Source: an uncultured Roseburia sp.
GTDB lineage: Bacteria > Bacillota > Clostridia > Lachnospirales > Lachnospiraceae
Assembly: GCA_900756925.1 (NCBI GenBank)
Contig: CAAELX010000027.1
Location: forward strand, 1-64,000
Reading direction: 5' to 3'
Length of the DNA: 64,000 bases
The stretch's first letter is position 1. Each line of letters opens with the position of its first letter. Positions 8,018 through 17,111 of this stretch are shown piece after piece. Below the pieces are notes generated by a model. That model did no database searches, had not been told where the DNA came from, and was given only the letters and a program-made list of their open reading frames with translations. A program made the translations under genes and the position numbers.

Positions 8018-10978
8018 TTATCTTGGAACCTCTACCATGATATATGCTTCAACCTGATCGAACTCGGCGATATCGTTAAATCCTTCGAATACAAGACCAC
8101 ATTCGTAGCCCGCCTTTACTTCCTTCACATCGTCCTTGAATCTCTTTAAGGATGCCAGATTTCCTTCGAAGATCTGTGTTCCCTCACGGGAAATACGGAC
8201 TTTGCAGCCACGCTGGAAGACACCGTCAAGGATGTAAGATCCTGCAATATTACCAACACCGGATGCCTTGAAGATCTGTCTTACTTCAGCATGACCGATC
8301 ACCTTCTCCTCGAAGATTGGATCTAACATACCCTTCATGGCAGCTTCCACATCCTCGATCGCATTGTAAATAACCTTGTACAGACGGACATCGACGTTCT
8401 CACGCTCTGCTGTCACCTTTGCAGTCGGATCCGGACGAACGTTGAATCCGATGATAATCGCATTGGATGCAGATGCAAGGATAATATCGGACTCGTTGAT
8501 GGAACCTACTCCTCCGTGGATCACCTTTACGACTACTTCCTCGTTCGACAGCTTCACAAGACTCTGTTTTACCGCCTCTACGGATCCCTGTACATCCGCT
8601 TTTACGATGATATTTAATTCCTTCACATTTCCGGACTGGATCTGTGAGAACAGGTCGTCTAAGGACATCTTTGCCTTGGTATCCTCGATCAGCTTGTTTT
8701 TGCTCTCGGAAATATAAGTCTCTGCAAATGCCCTTGCCTCTTTTTCTGTATCCGGAGAAACAAAAGTTTCGCCAGCTTCCGGTACGGAAGATAAACCTAA
8801 AATCTCTACCGGAGTAGATGGCCCTGCTTCCTTCACTCTTCTTCCCTGGTCATCGATCATGGCACGGACTTTACCGTAGCAGCTTCCGCATGCGATCGGC
8901 TGTCCGACCTTTAAGGTACCTTTCTGTACAAGAACCGTTGCAACTGCACCACGTCCCTTGTCTAACTGTGCCTCAATGACAAGACCTCTTGCATTACGCT
9001 TCGGATTTGCTTTTAACTCCATCACCTCTGCTGTTAAGAGGATCATCTCAAGCAGGTTGTCGATACCTTCCTTCGTATGTGCAGATACCGGACAGAATAT
9101 AGTGCTTCCGCCCCAATCTTCCGGAATCAGCTCGTACTCGGACAATTCCTGCTTTACACGCTCGATATTCGCACTTGGCTTATCGATCTTATTGATTGCA
9201 ACAATAATCTCCACACCTGCAGCTTTCGCATGATTAATTGCCTCAACAGTCTGTGGCATAACACCGTCGTCCGCTGCGACAACAAGAATTGCAATATCCG
9301 TAGAATTAGCTCCACGCATACGCATTGCGGTGAATGCTTCATGTCCCGGTGTATCGAGGAATGTGATCTTCTGTCCGTTGATGGAGACCACAGATGCACC
9401 GATGTGCTGTGTGATACCACCCGCCTCACGGTCTGTGACCCTTGTGGAACGGATTGCATCCAGAAGGGAGGTTTTACCATGATCAACGTGTCCCATCACA
9501 CATACAACTGGTGGACGTGGTACTAAGGTCTCTTCTGCATCGTCTTCCTCTTTCAGAAGTTCTGCAATGACATCCACTTTTTCTTCTGGTTCGCAGATGC
9601 AGTTGAACTCTAATGCGATCTCCTCTGCCTGCTCATAGTCGATCTCCTGGTTGACGGTTACCATGGTTCCCTTTAAGAACAGCTTCTTGACAATGACAGC
9701 CGGCTGCACCTTCATCTTGTCTGCAAGATCTTTGATCGTCAGCTTCTCCGGCAGTACTAAAGTCTTGATTACTTCCTCTTCCTGCTTCGGCTGCTGTGGC
9801 TGCTGCTGCGGTTTCTTCTTACCGCCATTCTTTTCAAGATTTACGAAACGTTCCTGTTTCTTGCTACCGAGTACATCGTAGTCGCCGCGCTGTTTGCCGT
9901 TGCGGTTCTTATTGTCGCGTTCCCTCTCCCTTGTCTCCTTGCCGCGGATCTCCTCCGTGATCGGTGCGGAATCCTTGTTAAACTTGTCAATTTCACGATC
10001 CAGTCTTCCGGAACCAGATTCTTTGCCACGATACGAATTGTTTCGATTGCCGTTACGATCACCCTGGTTGAAATTCTGACCCGGTCTTGCATTCTGGTAA
10101 GGTCTCTGATTATTGCCATTTGGTCTCGCTCCTCTGTTATCGCCACGTCCCTGTCTGTCACCGTTATTGTTACGGTTATTATTATACCCGCCTTCTCCGT
10201 TATTATTTCTGTATGGGCGGTCTCCCTGTGGGCGTGCTGGTCTGTCGCCATTGCCACGGCTGTTGTTATTTCTTGCCGGACGGTCTCCCTGCGGTCTTCT
10301 GTCCTGTGCAGGTCTTGCAGCTCTCTCCTGCTGACGCATCTGCTCGTAAACATTCTCTGTCGGCTTCTTGAACACTCTCTCCTGCGTTGGCTGGATCGTC
10401 TCTGCCGGTTCTGCTGCTTTCTTCTCTTCCGTCTTCGGTGCCGGTTCCGCGGTCTTGCCTGCGTTCGGATTTAAGAGGCTGTCAAAGTACTTTCTCATAT
10501 CCTGCCCGGACATGGCCTGCTTCGGCTGCTGTGCTCCTCTTCCCTGCTGTGGGCGGTCCCCCTGTGGACGTCTCGCTCCGTCTGCACGGTCCGGGCGCTG
10601 GTTTCTCGGTCCCTGGTTCGGTCTTCTGTTTCCGTTTCCATGGCCTGCGTTCTGTCTGCTGTACTGTGCGTTGAAAACAGCTGTGATGCTGGACTTCTTC
10701 TTCGGTCTCTCATGCTCAGAAGCCTCCCCACTCTTTGGTGCTTCCTTCGGCTGCTCCGCCTTCGGTGCAGCGGCTGGCTTTGCCTCTGCCTTCGGTGCCT
10801 GCTCTGCCTGTGGTTTTACGCTCTTTTTGTACTTTTTACGGATAATGTCCTGTGCCGCATCCTCAATGTTGCTGCTCGCAGACTTCACCTCGTATGCGGT
10901 ACCGCCTAATGCTTCTATAATTTCCTGTGATTTTATTTCCAATTCTTTTGCAAGTTCATGAACTCTCATTTTTGCCAT
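8018..10978 (-). CDS. infB: Translation initiation factor IF-2
   Basis: GTPase that places fMet-tRNA in the P site. It has 986 residues. Residues 1-50 form an IF2_N domain ([20 protein letters not shown]). A very long low-complexity stretch rich in Asn, Arg, Gly, Gln and Asp follows, up to about residue 390. Then come a second IF2_N domain, the G domain (G1 GHVDHGKTS near residue 490, G3 DTPGHE, G4 NKID) and C-terminal domains. The ATG at 10978 is chosen because GGAGGAG lies 9 bases before it. An in-frame ATG six codons upstream overlaps the ylxQ stop and has no ribosome-binding site. Confidence 0.97.
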   Translation of the reverse strand: MAKMRVHELAKELEIKSQEIIEALGGTAYEVKSASSNIEDAAQDIIRKKYKKSVKPQAEQAPKAEAKPAAAPKAEQPKEAPKSGEASEHERPKKKSSITAVFNAQYSRQNAGHGNGNRRPNQGPRNQRPDRADGARRPQGDRPQQGRGAQQPKQAMSGQDMRKYFDSLLNPNAGKTAEPAPKTEEKKAAEPAETIQPTQERVFKKPTENVYEQMRQQERAARPAQDRRPQGDRPARNNNSRGNGDRPARPQGDRPYRNNNGEGGYNNNRNNNGDRQGRGDNRGARPNGNNQRPYQNARPGQNFNQGDRNGNRNNSYRGKESGSGRLDREIDKFNKDSAPITEEIRGKETRERERDNKNRNGKQRGDYDVLGSKKQERFVNLEKNGGKKKPQQQPQQPKQEEEVIKTLVLPEKLTIKDLADKMKVQPAVIVKKLFLKGTMVTVNQEIDYEQAEEIALEFNCICEPEEKVDVIAELLKEEDDAEETLVPRPPVVCVMGHVDHGKTSLLDAIRSTRVTDREAGGITQHIGASVVSINGQKITFLDTPGHEAFTAMRMRGANSTDIAILVVAADDGVMPQTVEAINHAKAAGVEIIVAINKIDKPSANIERVKQELSEYELIPEDWGGSTIFCPVSAHTKEGIDNLLEMILLTAEVMELKANPKRNARGLVIEAQLDKGRGAVATVLVQKGTLKVGQPIACGSCYGKVRAMIDDQGRRVKEAGPSTPVEILGLSSVPEAGETFVSPDTEKEARAFAETYISESKNKLIEDTKAKMSLDDLFSQIQSGNVKELNIIVKADVQGSVEAVKQSLVKLSNEEVVVKVIHGGVGSINESDIILASASNAIIIGFNVRPDPTAKVTAERENVDVRLYKVIYNAIEDVEAAMKGMLDPIFEEKVIGHAEVRQIFKASGVGNIAGSYILDGVFQRGCKVRISREGTQIFEGNLASLKRFKDDVKEVKAGYECGLVFEGFNDIAEFDQVEAYIMVEVPR

Positions 10979-10995
10979 ATATTCTGACTCCTCCA

Positions 10996-11313
10996 TTATT
11001 CAGTTGTTGTCTGTTTCAATTTGTCTTCTATGGAACGCGCAAGCCCTTCATTTACAATTGCAAGTGATGCACGAAATTCTTTTCCGATACAGTGTCCTAA
11101 TGTTTCTTTGTCAGAATAAATATACATAGGGACTTCATAGAAATCCGTCATATTTGTAAACATCTTCTTTGTATTATCTGAGGAATCCCCCGCCACGATC
11201 ACGAGGCAGGCCTTTCCTTCCTTCACTGCTTTTTCCGTCGAAAACTCACCACTTACGACACTACCGGATTTGGCTGCAATGCCTAACATGGACAAAACTC
11301 TATCTGGTCTCAA
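10996..11313 (-). CDS. ylxQ: L7Ae-family RNA-binding protein YlxQ
   Basis: A 105-residue kink-turn RNA-binding protein of the L7Ae/L30e fold ([20 protein letters not shown], then [14 protein letters not shown]). The start is a TTG at 11313, inside the end of ylxR (14-base overlap), ten bases after GGAG. The next in-frame ATG would cut the first strand. It is standard between ylxR and infB in Firmicutes. Its exact RNA target here is unknown. Confidence 0.9.
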   Translation of the reverse strand: MRPDRVLSMLGIAAKSGSVVSGEFSTEKAVKEGKACLVIVAGDSSDNTKKMFTNMTDFYEVPMYIYSDKETLGHCIGKEFRASLAIVNEGLARSIEDKLKQTTTE

Positions 11314-11575
11314 ATTCTTCCATCTCCTTTGTCAGCATCTCGTATACATCCTTCGGAATCGCCATCTTGAACGAGCGCTCTAATCCTTTCCCTTTCACTG
11401 CCTTCTTAAGGCACTCACTGTTCGGGCAGATATAAGCTCCCCTTCCGTTCTTACGTCCGGTTGTATCCAGTAAAATTTCTTCTTCCGCTGTCTTAATGAT
11501 TCTTAACATTTCCTTCTTAGGCTTCATCTCTCCGCAGCCTATGCATTGACGCATCGGAATCTTTTTATTTGCCAT
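11300..11575 (-). CDS. ylxR: YlxR family RNA-binding protein (RnpM-like)
   Basis: 91 residues with the family signature MRQCIGCGEMKPKKEMLRI and GRGAYICPNSECLKKA. YlxR proteins bind nucleic acid through a conserved basic patch; in Bacillus one modulates RNase P (family knowledge). It lies 18 bases after nusA and overlaps ylxQ. The ATG at 11575 is the only sensible start. Confidence 0.92.
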   Translation of the reverse strand: MANKKIPMRQCIGCGEMKPKKEMLRIIKTAEEEILLDTTGRKNGRGAYICPNSECLKKAVKGKGLERSFKMAIPKDVYEMLTKEMEEFETR

Positions 11576-11593
11576 AATCTGTCTGTCCCTCGA

Positions 11594-12772
11594 TTACTCT
11601 TCCTCTGAATACTCTGCTCCATCCTCTGAATACTCACCGTTGTCGTAGTCCGCATCTTCCTGATACTCGCCATCCTCATCGTAGTATTCATCATCTTCAT
11701 ATTCGTTCTCATAATCATAGAAGTCACCGGCTTCTCTCGCCTGTGTCTCGCTCTTGATATCAATCTTGAATCCTGTCAGTCTTGCTGCCAGTCTTGCGTT
11801 CTGTCCTTCCTTACCGATTGCAAGGGATAACTGATAATCCGGTACGACAACCTTTGCAGCCTTCTCCTCTGCATCTGCGATAACAGAGATAACCTTCGCC
11901 GGGCTTAATGCATTCTCGATTAACATTGCGGCATTCTCATTCCAGGTGATGATATCAATTTTCTCACCACGAAGCTCATTTACGATGGCATTGACTCTGG
12001 CACCGTTCATACCGACACATGCTCCAACCGGATCGACATCCGGGTCATTAGACCATACAGCAATCTTTGTTCTGCTTCCTGCTTCACGGGCGATTGCCTT
12101 AATCTCAACCGTACCGTCCCTTACCTCTGCAACTTCGGACTCGAACAGACGTTTTACCAGCTCCGGATGGGTTCTGGAAACCAATACCCTTGGACCCTTG
12201 GAGGTAGCTTTCACCTCAAGAATATACACTTTGATACGCTCTGTCGGCTGGAATACCTCACCTTTTACCTGTTCATTCTCTGTCAGGATTGCGTCTACCT
12301 TACCAAGGTTGATGCTGACATTTCTTCCGACATAACGCTGAACGATACCGGTTACAATATCCTTCTCCATACTGTAATACTCATCAAAAAGGATCTTTCT
12401 CTCTTCCTCACGGATTTTCTGTAAGATCACGTTCTTGGCATTCTGTGTGGCGATACGTCCGAACTCTTTGGATTTTACTTCGATATTGACGATATCATCG
12501 AGTTCATATTTGGAATCGATCATCTTTGCATTGACAAGACTGATCTCCTCTACCGGGTTCTCGACGGTCTCTACAACCTTCTTTTCCTGAAATACATGAT
12601 ATTCGCATGTCTCCGGGTCGATGTTCACCTTTACGTTATCAGAAGTACCGAAATGGTTCTTACATGCTGTGATGAGGGAATTCTCGATTGCCTCTAACAG
12701 CGTCTCCTTGCTGATATTTTTTTCCTGTTCTAATATTGTTAATGCTTCTAACAGTTCATTATTGGTACTCAT
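11594..12772 (-). CDS. nusA: Transcription termination/antitermination factor NusA
   Basis: RNA polymerase-binding elongation factor. It has 392 residues. The N-terminal polymerase-binding domain is followed by S1 ([21 protein letters not shown]), KH1 ([19 protein letters not shown]) and KH2 ([20 protein letters not shown]). It ends in an extremely acidic Tyr/Asp/Glu tail of about 45 residues after residue 345; the acidic repeats of proteobacterial NusA are absent. It follows rimP in the operon. Confidence 0.97.
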   Translation of the reverse strand: MSTNNELLEALTILEQEKNISKETLLEAIENSLITACKNHFGTSDNVKVNIDPETCEYHVFQEKKVVETVENPVEEISLVNAKMIDSKYELDDIVNIEVKSKEFGRIATQNAKNVILQKIREEERKILFDEYYSMEKDIVTGIVQRYVGRNVSINLGKVDAILTENEQVKGEVFQPTERIKVYILEVKATSKGPRVLVSRTHPELVKRLFESEVAEVRDGTVEIKAIAREAGSRTKIAVWSNDPDVDPVGACVGMNGARVNAIVNELRGEKIDIITWNENAAMLIENALSPAKVISVIADAEEKAAKVVVPDYQLSLAIGKEGQNARLAARLTGFKIDIKSETQAREAGDFYDYENEYEDDEYYDEDGEYQEDADYDNGEYSEDGAEYSEEE

Positions 12773-12811
12773 TTTATTCCTCCTTATTCTGTTCTCTTTT
12801 CTCTATATTCT

Positions 12812-13279
12812 TTAAAAGTCAAATGCAAGACGGATCAGCGCGATATCTGCTTTGTCAAACGTAAGCTCTTCGCCATCCTCCTGCTCGATTGTTACCGTAT
12901 TGGCATCATAGGCTTTCAGGATCCCGTAAAATTCTTTTTCACGGTTGATAGCACGGTATGTACGGATCTCTAATTCCTTTCCCATGCTTCTCACATAATC
13001 CTTCTCTTTCTTCAATGGTCTTCCAAGACCCGGGGAGCTCACTTCAAAGGTATAGGAACCTTCCACATAATCCTCCCTGTCAAGAATCTCATTCATCTCC
13101 CTGGATACATCTGCGCAGTCGTCGGAAGTAATTCCGCCTTCTTTGTCAATGTATACTCTTAAATACCAGGTGCTTCCCTCTTTCACATATTCCACATCGA
13201 CCAGTTCAAAGTTCATGCGGTCTAAAATCGGGGTGATGAGTTCCTCGGTGCGTGCTTCATACATCTCTTTTTTCGACAT
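12812..13279 (-). CDS. rimP: Ribosome maturation factor RimP
   Basis: Assembly factor for the 30S subunit. It has 155 residues, with FELVDVEYVKEGSTWYLRVYID and GLGRPLKKEKDY signatures. The ATG at 13279 (MSKKEMYEAR) follows AGAGG at 7 bases; an ATG seven codons upstream has none. It is the first gene of the nusA-infB operon, with the promoter at 13404-13432 and a stem-loop in the leader. Confidence 0.95.
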   Translation of the reverse strand: MSKKEMYEARTEELITPILDRMNFELVDVEYVKEGSTWYLRVYIDKEGGITSDDCADVSREMNEILDREDYVEGSYTFEVSSPGLGRPLKKEKDYVRSMGKELEIRTYRAINREKEFYGILKAYDANTVTIEQEDGEELTFDKADIALIRLAFDF

Positions 13280-13349
13280 GTGTACACCTCTTCCTTCCAT
13301 ATTCAGTTTTTGTATACGGCAGCCTGTCTGTCATTCTGCCTGAACATAA

Positions 13350-13379
13350 ATTGAGAGAGGGCTTATGTCCTCTCTCAAT
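13350..13379 (-). other. Stem-loop in the rimP/nusA operon leader
   Basis: Perfect 11-bp arms at 13350-13360 and 13369-13379 (ATTGAGAGAGG / CCTCTCTCAAT), then TTTAT on the minus strand. It lies between the promoter and rimP, so it could be a leader attenuator. NusA autoregulation at such sites is known elsewhere; here it is inference. Confidence 0.5.
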
Positions 13380-13403
13380 CCAAGTCATCGTGTTATCATC
13401 TAT

Positions 13404-13432
13404 AAGGTAACACCTTTTTCTGCTTTTTGCAA
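13404..13432 (-). promoter_or_regulatory. Predicted promoter of rimP-nusA-infB operon
   Basis: -35 TTGCAA (13427-13432), 17-base spacer, extended -10 TGT-TACCTT (13404-13409) on the minus strand, about 125 bases before rimP. Confidence 0.55.
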
Positions 13433-13462
13433 GCCTTTTTCCACTTTATTGGAAATAAACAG

Positions 13463-13490
13463 AAAAAAAGTTGATTGCTAAAGCAATCAA
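13463..13490 (-). terminator. Intrinsic terminator after tRNA-Glu
   Basis: Minus-strand stem TTGATTGC / GCAATCAA (13483-13490 and 13471-13478) with a 4-base loop, then C and seven T residues. A second small hairpin (13505-13522) lies between it and the tRNA. Confidence 0.88.
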
Positions 13491-13525
13491 CTTCCGGGTT
13501 GGGCTGTTATTCTAAAATAACATAG

Positions 13526-13597
13526 CAGCTTGTAGGGGAATCGAACCCCTGATTCCGCCGTGAGAGGGCGGCGTCTTAACCGCTTGACCAACGAACC
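13526..13597 (-). tRNA. tRNA-Glu (anticodon CUC)
   Basis: 72 nt without an encoded CCA. The D arm GTC-AAGCGGTTAA-GAC, anticodon stem CCGCC/GGCGG with loop CUCUCAC (anticodon CUC at 13562-13564) and T arm AGGGG-TTCGATT-CCCCT are all intact. The acceptor stem GGTTCGT/ACAAGCT has two G-U pairs and one C-A mismatch (13593 with 13531), which is weaker than usual. A good promoter and a good terminator flank it. Confidence 0.9.
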
Positions 13598-13610
13598 GTG
13601 TTGCTCATTT

Positions 13611-13639
13611 AATATAACACAGGAAAAAGAATAATGCAA
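13611..13639 (-). promoter_or_regulatory. Promoter of tRNA-Glu
   Basis: -35 TTGCAT (13634-13639), 17-base spacer, extended -10 TGT-TATATT (13611-13616), ending 13 bases before the tRNA 5' end. Confidence 0.78.
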
Positions 13640-13713
13640 GCACTTTTTTACTATTTTTTTAATTTTTTTGAATTTTTTATATTAAATCCCAAATTCAGAC
13701 AATAATACAATAG

Positions 13714-13740
13714 AATGCCGGCAGTTCTCCCACCGGCATT
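13714..13740 (-). terminator. Hairpin after galE and the small Cys-rich gene
   Basis: Perfect 8-bp arms AATGCCGG / CCGGCATT (13714-13721, 13733-13740) with an 11-base loop, then CTATTGTATTATT. The T tract is weak, but the position, 5 bases after a stop codon, fits a terminator. Confidence 0.65.
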
Positions 13741-13744
13741 ACAC

Positions 13745-13924
13745 TTACATGCTCTGGTTCATTTCTTCTAATGCCCGGAGCAGTTCCTCTGTATCAATTT
13801 CAGAAATTGCATTCAGCGTCTTTTCCAGTGTCCCTACCCCGTCGCCGCCGTGCTCACTGCATCCGACGCCACAGGTCATGCAGTTGTGGGTACACTCCTG
13901 CTTCAGCTTTTCTTCCTTTGTCAT
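13745..13924 (-). CDS. Small Cys-rich protein, 59 residues, downstream of galE
   Basis: Begins MTKEEKLKQECTHNCMTCGV and carries the cluster C-x3-C-x2-C-x3-C within residues 11-22 (CTHNC-MTC-GVGC), a His/Gly-rich turn and then an amphipathic acidic helix. GAGG lies 9 bases before the ATG and the gene starts 3 bases after the galE stop, so it is cotranscribed. Four cysteines this close suggest a zinc or Fe-S site. The cluster resembles the N-terminal Cys tail of some clostridial Mrp/NBP35 ATPases (from memory, unverified). The function is unknown. Confidence 0.75.
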   Translation of the reverse strand: MTKEEKLKQECTHNCMTCGVGCSEHGGDGVGTLEKTLNAISEIDTEELLRALEEMNQSM

Positions 13925-13927
13925 CGC

Positions 13928-14944
13928 TTAATCCTCGTATCCGTTTGGATTGTTCTTCTGCCATCTCCAGGAATCTGCGCACATATCTTCGATTCCATAC
14001 TGGGCTACCCAGCCAAGCTCTTCTTTTGCTTTGGTCGGATCACAGTAGCATGCTGCAATATCGCCAGGTCTTCTCGGTTTGATCACATATGGTACTTTTA
14101 CGCCAGTTGCCTTCTCAAAGTTCTTTACGATGTCAAGAACGCTGTAACCATGACCGGTACCGAGGTTGTAAATGCAAAGACCTGCATTTTCCTCAATCTT
14201 CTTCAGAGCTTTCACATGTCCGAGTGCAAGGTCTACAACATGGATGTAATCTCTCACGCCCGTTCCGTCCGGCGTATCGTAATCATCGCCGAAGACACCA
14301 AGCTCTTTTAATTTGCCAACTGCAACCTGTGTTACATATGGCATAAGGTTATTCGGGATGCCGTTCGGGTTCTCGCCAATTGTTCCGCTCTTATGGGCAC
14401 CGATCGGGTTGAAGTAACGGAGCAGGATTACGTTCCATTCCGGATCTGCTTTCTGGATGTCAGTTAAGATCTGCTCTAACATGGACTTGGTCCAGCCATA
14501 TGGATTGGTGCACTGTCCCTTCGGGCAGTTCTCTGTGATCGGGATCTCTGCCGGATCACCATATACGGTTGCAGAGGATGAGAAGATGATGTTTTTGCAG
14601 TTATGTTGTCTCATCACATCTACCAATGTCAGAGTTCCTGCGATGTTGTTGTTGTAGTATTCCCAAGGTTTTGCTACAGACTCTCCAACTGCTTTCAGTC
14701 CTGCAAAGTTGATGCAGCTGTCGATCTGCTCGTTCTCGAAGATCTCATTTAAGATGGCTCTGTCTAAAACATCGCCTTTGTAGAATTTTACTTCTTTGCC
14801 TGTAATTGCCTTTACTCTCTCTAAGGATTTCTCAGATGAATTGCACAGGTTGTCAAGTACGACTACGTCGTATCCTGCATTCTGCAATTCCACACATGTA
14901 TGGCTGCCGATGTATCCGGCACCGCCTGCTACTAATATTGCCAT
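13928..14944 (-). CDS. galE: UDP-glucose 4-epimerase
   Basis: Interconverts UDP-glucose and UDP-galactose (Leloir pathway, cell-envelope sugars). It has 338 residues, an extended SDR with the NAD motif GGAGYIGSH at the N-terminus, the catalytic Ser in FSSSATVYG, YxxxK as YGWTK (near residue 150) and RYFNPIGAH. The ATG at 14944 follows AAGGAGG. A TTTTGC-TTCG-GCAAAA type hairpin sits just upstream of the ribosome-binding site (14959-14974). No other Leloir genes are adjacent. Confidence 0.96.
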   Translation of the reverse strand: MAILVAGGAGYIGSHTCVELQNAGYDVVVLDNLCNSSEKSLERVKAITGKEVKFYKGDVLDRAILNEIFENEQIDSCINFAGLKAVGESVAKPWEYYNNNIAGTLTLVDVMRQHNCKNIIFSSSATVYGDPAEIPITENCPKGQCTNPYGWTKSMLEQILTDIQKADPEWNVILLRYFNPIGAHKSGTIGENPNGIPNNLMPYVTQVAVGKLKELGVFGDDYDTPDGTGVRDYIHVVDLALGHVKALKKIEENAGLCIYNLGTGHGYSVLDIVKNFEKATGVKVPYVIKPRRPGDIAACYCDPTKAKEELGWVAQYGIEDMCADSWRWQKNNPNGYED

Positions 14945-15149
14945 TATTATTCCTCCTTGTTTTGCGAAGCAAAATCCGAGCCCCTCACGGCGAGGAGAGG
15001 AATTTGCCTCCTTATGTGTCTGCCTTTATGTTTTCACATGGGTACATCTTACCCCACTGCAGGGGAAATGTACAGAGTAAAATGTATAAATTCTATGTAA
15101 AAATGTTGCAGGTTGTGGGTTGGATCCTTATAATGTTAGGTAGTTGGGG

Positions 15150-15386
15150 GCGAAACTCTACCAAAGGCTATGAGGATTGGGAAGCGGGATGCCGTGCCGG
15201 ATGCAGACACGTTCTCACTCCGCGTCGCTCGCAGCGGTACTAAGCGTCCGTCCGCGCAGTGGTGGATATTGGCAAGCCACTACCGCCACTGCGCGACCGG
15301 GCGCTAAGGACCGGCGGCTCCTCAAGGTCTGCATCCGGCGCGGCATCCCGCTTCCCAATCTTCTGGAGGTTTTTGAGGAGTTTCGC
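15150..15386 (+). repeat. Inverted-repeat element, copy 1 (large form)
   Basis: A 237-bp intergenic element. Ends are GCGAAACTC (15150-15158) and GAGTTTCGC (15378-15386). Inside, arms 15175-15208 and 15327-15360 are complementary at 33 of 34 positions. Then comes a core with GCAGCGGTACTAAG (15231-15244) on the left and CTAAG (15304-15308) on the right, enclosing a second 13-bp stem (15253-15265 / 15283-15295, one G-U). It lies between divergently transcribed galE and an AraC regulator. It has no coding potential and no intact mobile-element gene. The same architecture recurs at 27260. Confidence 0.85.
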
Positions 15387-15447
15387 TTCTAAATATCTAG
15401 AGATATCCTAGTTGTGACACTTCAACGTATATTCTCTAGTACCCGTT

Positions 15448-15477
15448 TTGTTTGCATCAGTACATAATCTTTATAAT
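15448..15477 (+). promoter_or_regulatory. Predicted promoter of AraC-family gene
   Basis: -35 TTGTTT (15448-15453), 18-base spacer, -10 TATAAT (15472-15477), about 55 bases before the start codon. Confidence 0.55.
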
Positions 15478-15531
15478 GCAAATTCAGTTTTCAAGAAATG
15501 TAAAATTAACGCAGAAAGGAATCCGCATCCC

Positions 15532-16365
15532 ATGAATCAGAATTACAAGAATTCGTACAAAGTCACCGAGAAGGAGCTCGTCTCTTTATCGGTTTATAAT
15601 GTCGGTTTTCAGAAGTGTGATCCGCTGTATCAGTGGGGACCCGGGGTGCGGGATCATTATCTGATTCATTATATTATTTCAGGGAAGGGCTATTATAAGA
15701 CAGGAAATCTGGTTTATGCACTTACAGCAGGGAGTTCCTTTCTGGTGTACCCGAACACCGAGGTGCTGTATTATGCTGATGAAGCGGATCCATGGGAATA
15801 TGCGTGGGTTGGTTTTACCGGGAGCGATGCTTCGATGATTTTGAAAGCGACAGATTTTACGCCAGAGAAGCCGGTGATTCTTGCCACACCACTTGGAGAC
15901 GCAATCCACAGGCAGATTCTTCATATTTATGATGCAAGAGGAAATGAATTCGAACATGCGGTTGAGATGACCGGGCGGCTTTATACGATGCTCGCCATGT
16001 TTATGCACGGTGCCACCTCAAATAATACGCAGAATACCGCCAACAGCTATGTGCAGAAGGGGATTGAATATATTTCTTCCAATTATTCTTACCATATTAC
16101 CGTAGAGGACATCGCCTCTTATGTTGGATTGAGCAGAAGCCAGCTATTCCGGTCTTTTGAATCGGTGTTAGGACAGTCTCCGAAGGAATATCTGACAGGT
16201 TTTCGGATGAAACAGGCTTGTTATCTGTTGGAGCATTCGGATCTCTCTGTGACAGCAGTTGCAAACTCAGTCGGGTTTGATAATGGGCTTTATTTTTCCA
16301 AGACCTTCCATAAGGAAAAACAGATGTCGCCGTCTGAGTTCCGGGCTGCCCGCAGAAATTCCTGA
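15532..16365 (+). CDS. AraC-family transcriptional regulator (cupin sensor)
   Basis: 277 residues. The N-terminal half is an AraC-type sugar-binding cupin (DHYLIHYIISGKGYYKTGN... PWEYAWVGFTG). The C-terminal two-HTH DNA-binding domain covers about residues 180-275 (VEDIASYVGLSRSQLFRSFE, then LSVTAVANSVGFDNGLYFSKTF). The start MNQNYKNSYK at 15532 follows AAAGGA; the frame extends upstream, but without homology. Proteins of this layout usually activate oligosaccharide (alpha-galactoside type) operons. No such operon adjoins it; galE is divergent across the repeat element. Confidence 0.9.
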   Translation: MNQNYKNSYKVTEKELVSLSVYNVGFQKCDPLYQWGPGVRDHYLIHYIISGKGYYKTGNLVYALTAGSSFLVYPNTEVLYYADEADPWEYAWVGFTGSDASMILKATDFTPEKPVILATPLGDAIHRQILHIYDARGNEFEHAVEMTGRLYTMLAMFMHGATSNNTQNTANSYVQKGIEYISSNYSYHITVEDIASYVGLSRSQLFRSFESVLGQSPKEYLTGFRMKQACYLLEHSDLSVTAVANSVGFDNGLYFSKTFHKEKQMSPSEFRAARRNS

Positions 16366-16456
16366 CATTTAAGCCTCCGCATATGATCAAAGCAGCTCCA
16401 GGTCTCGCGTTTTCTCTTTCATCCAGCACTGCTTAAGTTCAACATTCTGCACAACA

Positions 16457-16494
16457 AAAATACCCCGGAAGCATTCAAACTTCCGGGGTATTTT
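16457..16494 (-). terminator. Strong bidirectional terminator (rplT / AraC gene)
   Basis: Perfect 15-bp arms 16457-16471 and 16480-16494 (AAAATACCCCGGAAG) with an 8-base loop. T-runs occur on both strands. It sits 16 bases past the rplT stop and serves the convergent AraC gene too. Confidence 0.92.
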
Positions 16495-16510
16495 AAAGTT
16501 CGTTCTCGGA

Positions 16511-16867
16511 TTAAGCTACTGCTTTCTTAGCAACTTCTGCAAGTGCTGCAAATCCTTCTGCATCGTTAACAGCCATCTCTGCTAACATCTTACGGTTGAT
16601 ATCGATACCGGAAACTTTTAATCCGTGCATCATCTGGCTGTAAGAGATTCCGTTCATTCTTGCTGCTGCGTTGATACGAGCGATCCATAACTGACGGAAC
16701 TGTCTCTTTCTTTCTTTTCTACCAGCATAAGAACTTGTTAAGGCTCTCATAACTGACTGTTTTGCTACTCTGTACTGTTTAGATCTAGCGCCTCTGTAAC
16801 CTTTTGCTAATTTTAAAGTTCTATTATGTCTTTTTTTAGCGCCTAAACCGCCTTTTACTCTTGCCAT
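16511..16867 (-). CDS. rplT: 50S ribosomal protein L20
   Basis: Early 23S rRNA-binding assembly protein and, in Firmicutes, the autorepressor of infC-rpmI-rplT. It has 118 residues ([51 protein letters not shown]). It is the last gene of the operon, followed by a strong terminator. Confidence 0.98.
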   Translation of the reverse strand: MARVKGGLGAKKRHNRTLKLAKGYRGARSKQYRVAKQSVMRALTSSYAGRKERKRQFRQLWIARINAAARMNGISYSQMMHGLKVSGIDINRKMLAEMAVNDAEGFAALAEVAKKAVA

Positions 16868-16891
16868 TTTACTATTCCTCCTAACTTATTC

Positions 16892-17089
16892 CTATGCGTA
16901 TGGTAAAATCTTCTTCATGTTCTTAACGTTTGTAGAATCAACGATAGCTGGTTTTCTAAGATTTCTCTTGTTCTTTGTTGTCTTCTTTGTTAAGATATGT
17001 CTCTTATAAGCTTTACTTCTTTTTAATTTTCCTGTTCCTGTAACTTTGAAACGTTTTGCAGCTGCTCTGCTTGTTTTCATTTTTGGCAT
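16892..17089 (-). CDS. rpmI: 50S ribosomal protein L35
   Basis: 65 residues, highly basic ([37 protein letters not shown]). The start ATG at 17089 follows AAGGAGG; the frame runs 22 codons further upstream into infC without homology. It is the middle gene of the infC-rpmI-rplT operon. Confidence 0.97.
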   Translation of the reverse strand: MPKMKTSRAAAKRFKVTGTGKLKRSKAYKRHILTKKTTKNKRNLRKPAIVDSTNVKNMKKILPYA

Positions 17090-17111
17090 GATAGATTCCT
17101 CCTTAAAATAA

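Larger units (their letters stand above)
14945..15531. other. 587-bp divergent intergenic region galE / araC-type
   Basis: Holds the galE leader hairpin, an A/T-rich stretch (about 15065-15110) that probably has the galE promoter but no hexamers I trust, repeat element copy 1 (15150-15386), and the araC-type promoter at 15448-15477. I see no gene here. Confidence 0.7.

Noticed and set aside
15150..15386. Reading repeat copy 1 as an insertion sequence, integron attC site or group II intron fragment
   Set aside because: No transposase, integrase or reverse transcriptase frame, no attC core sites, no intron domain V; the ends do not match any insertion-sequence family I know.
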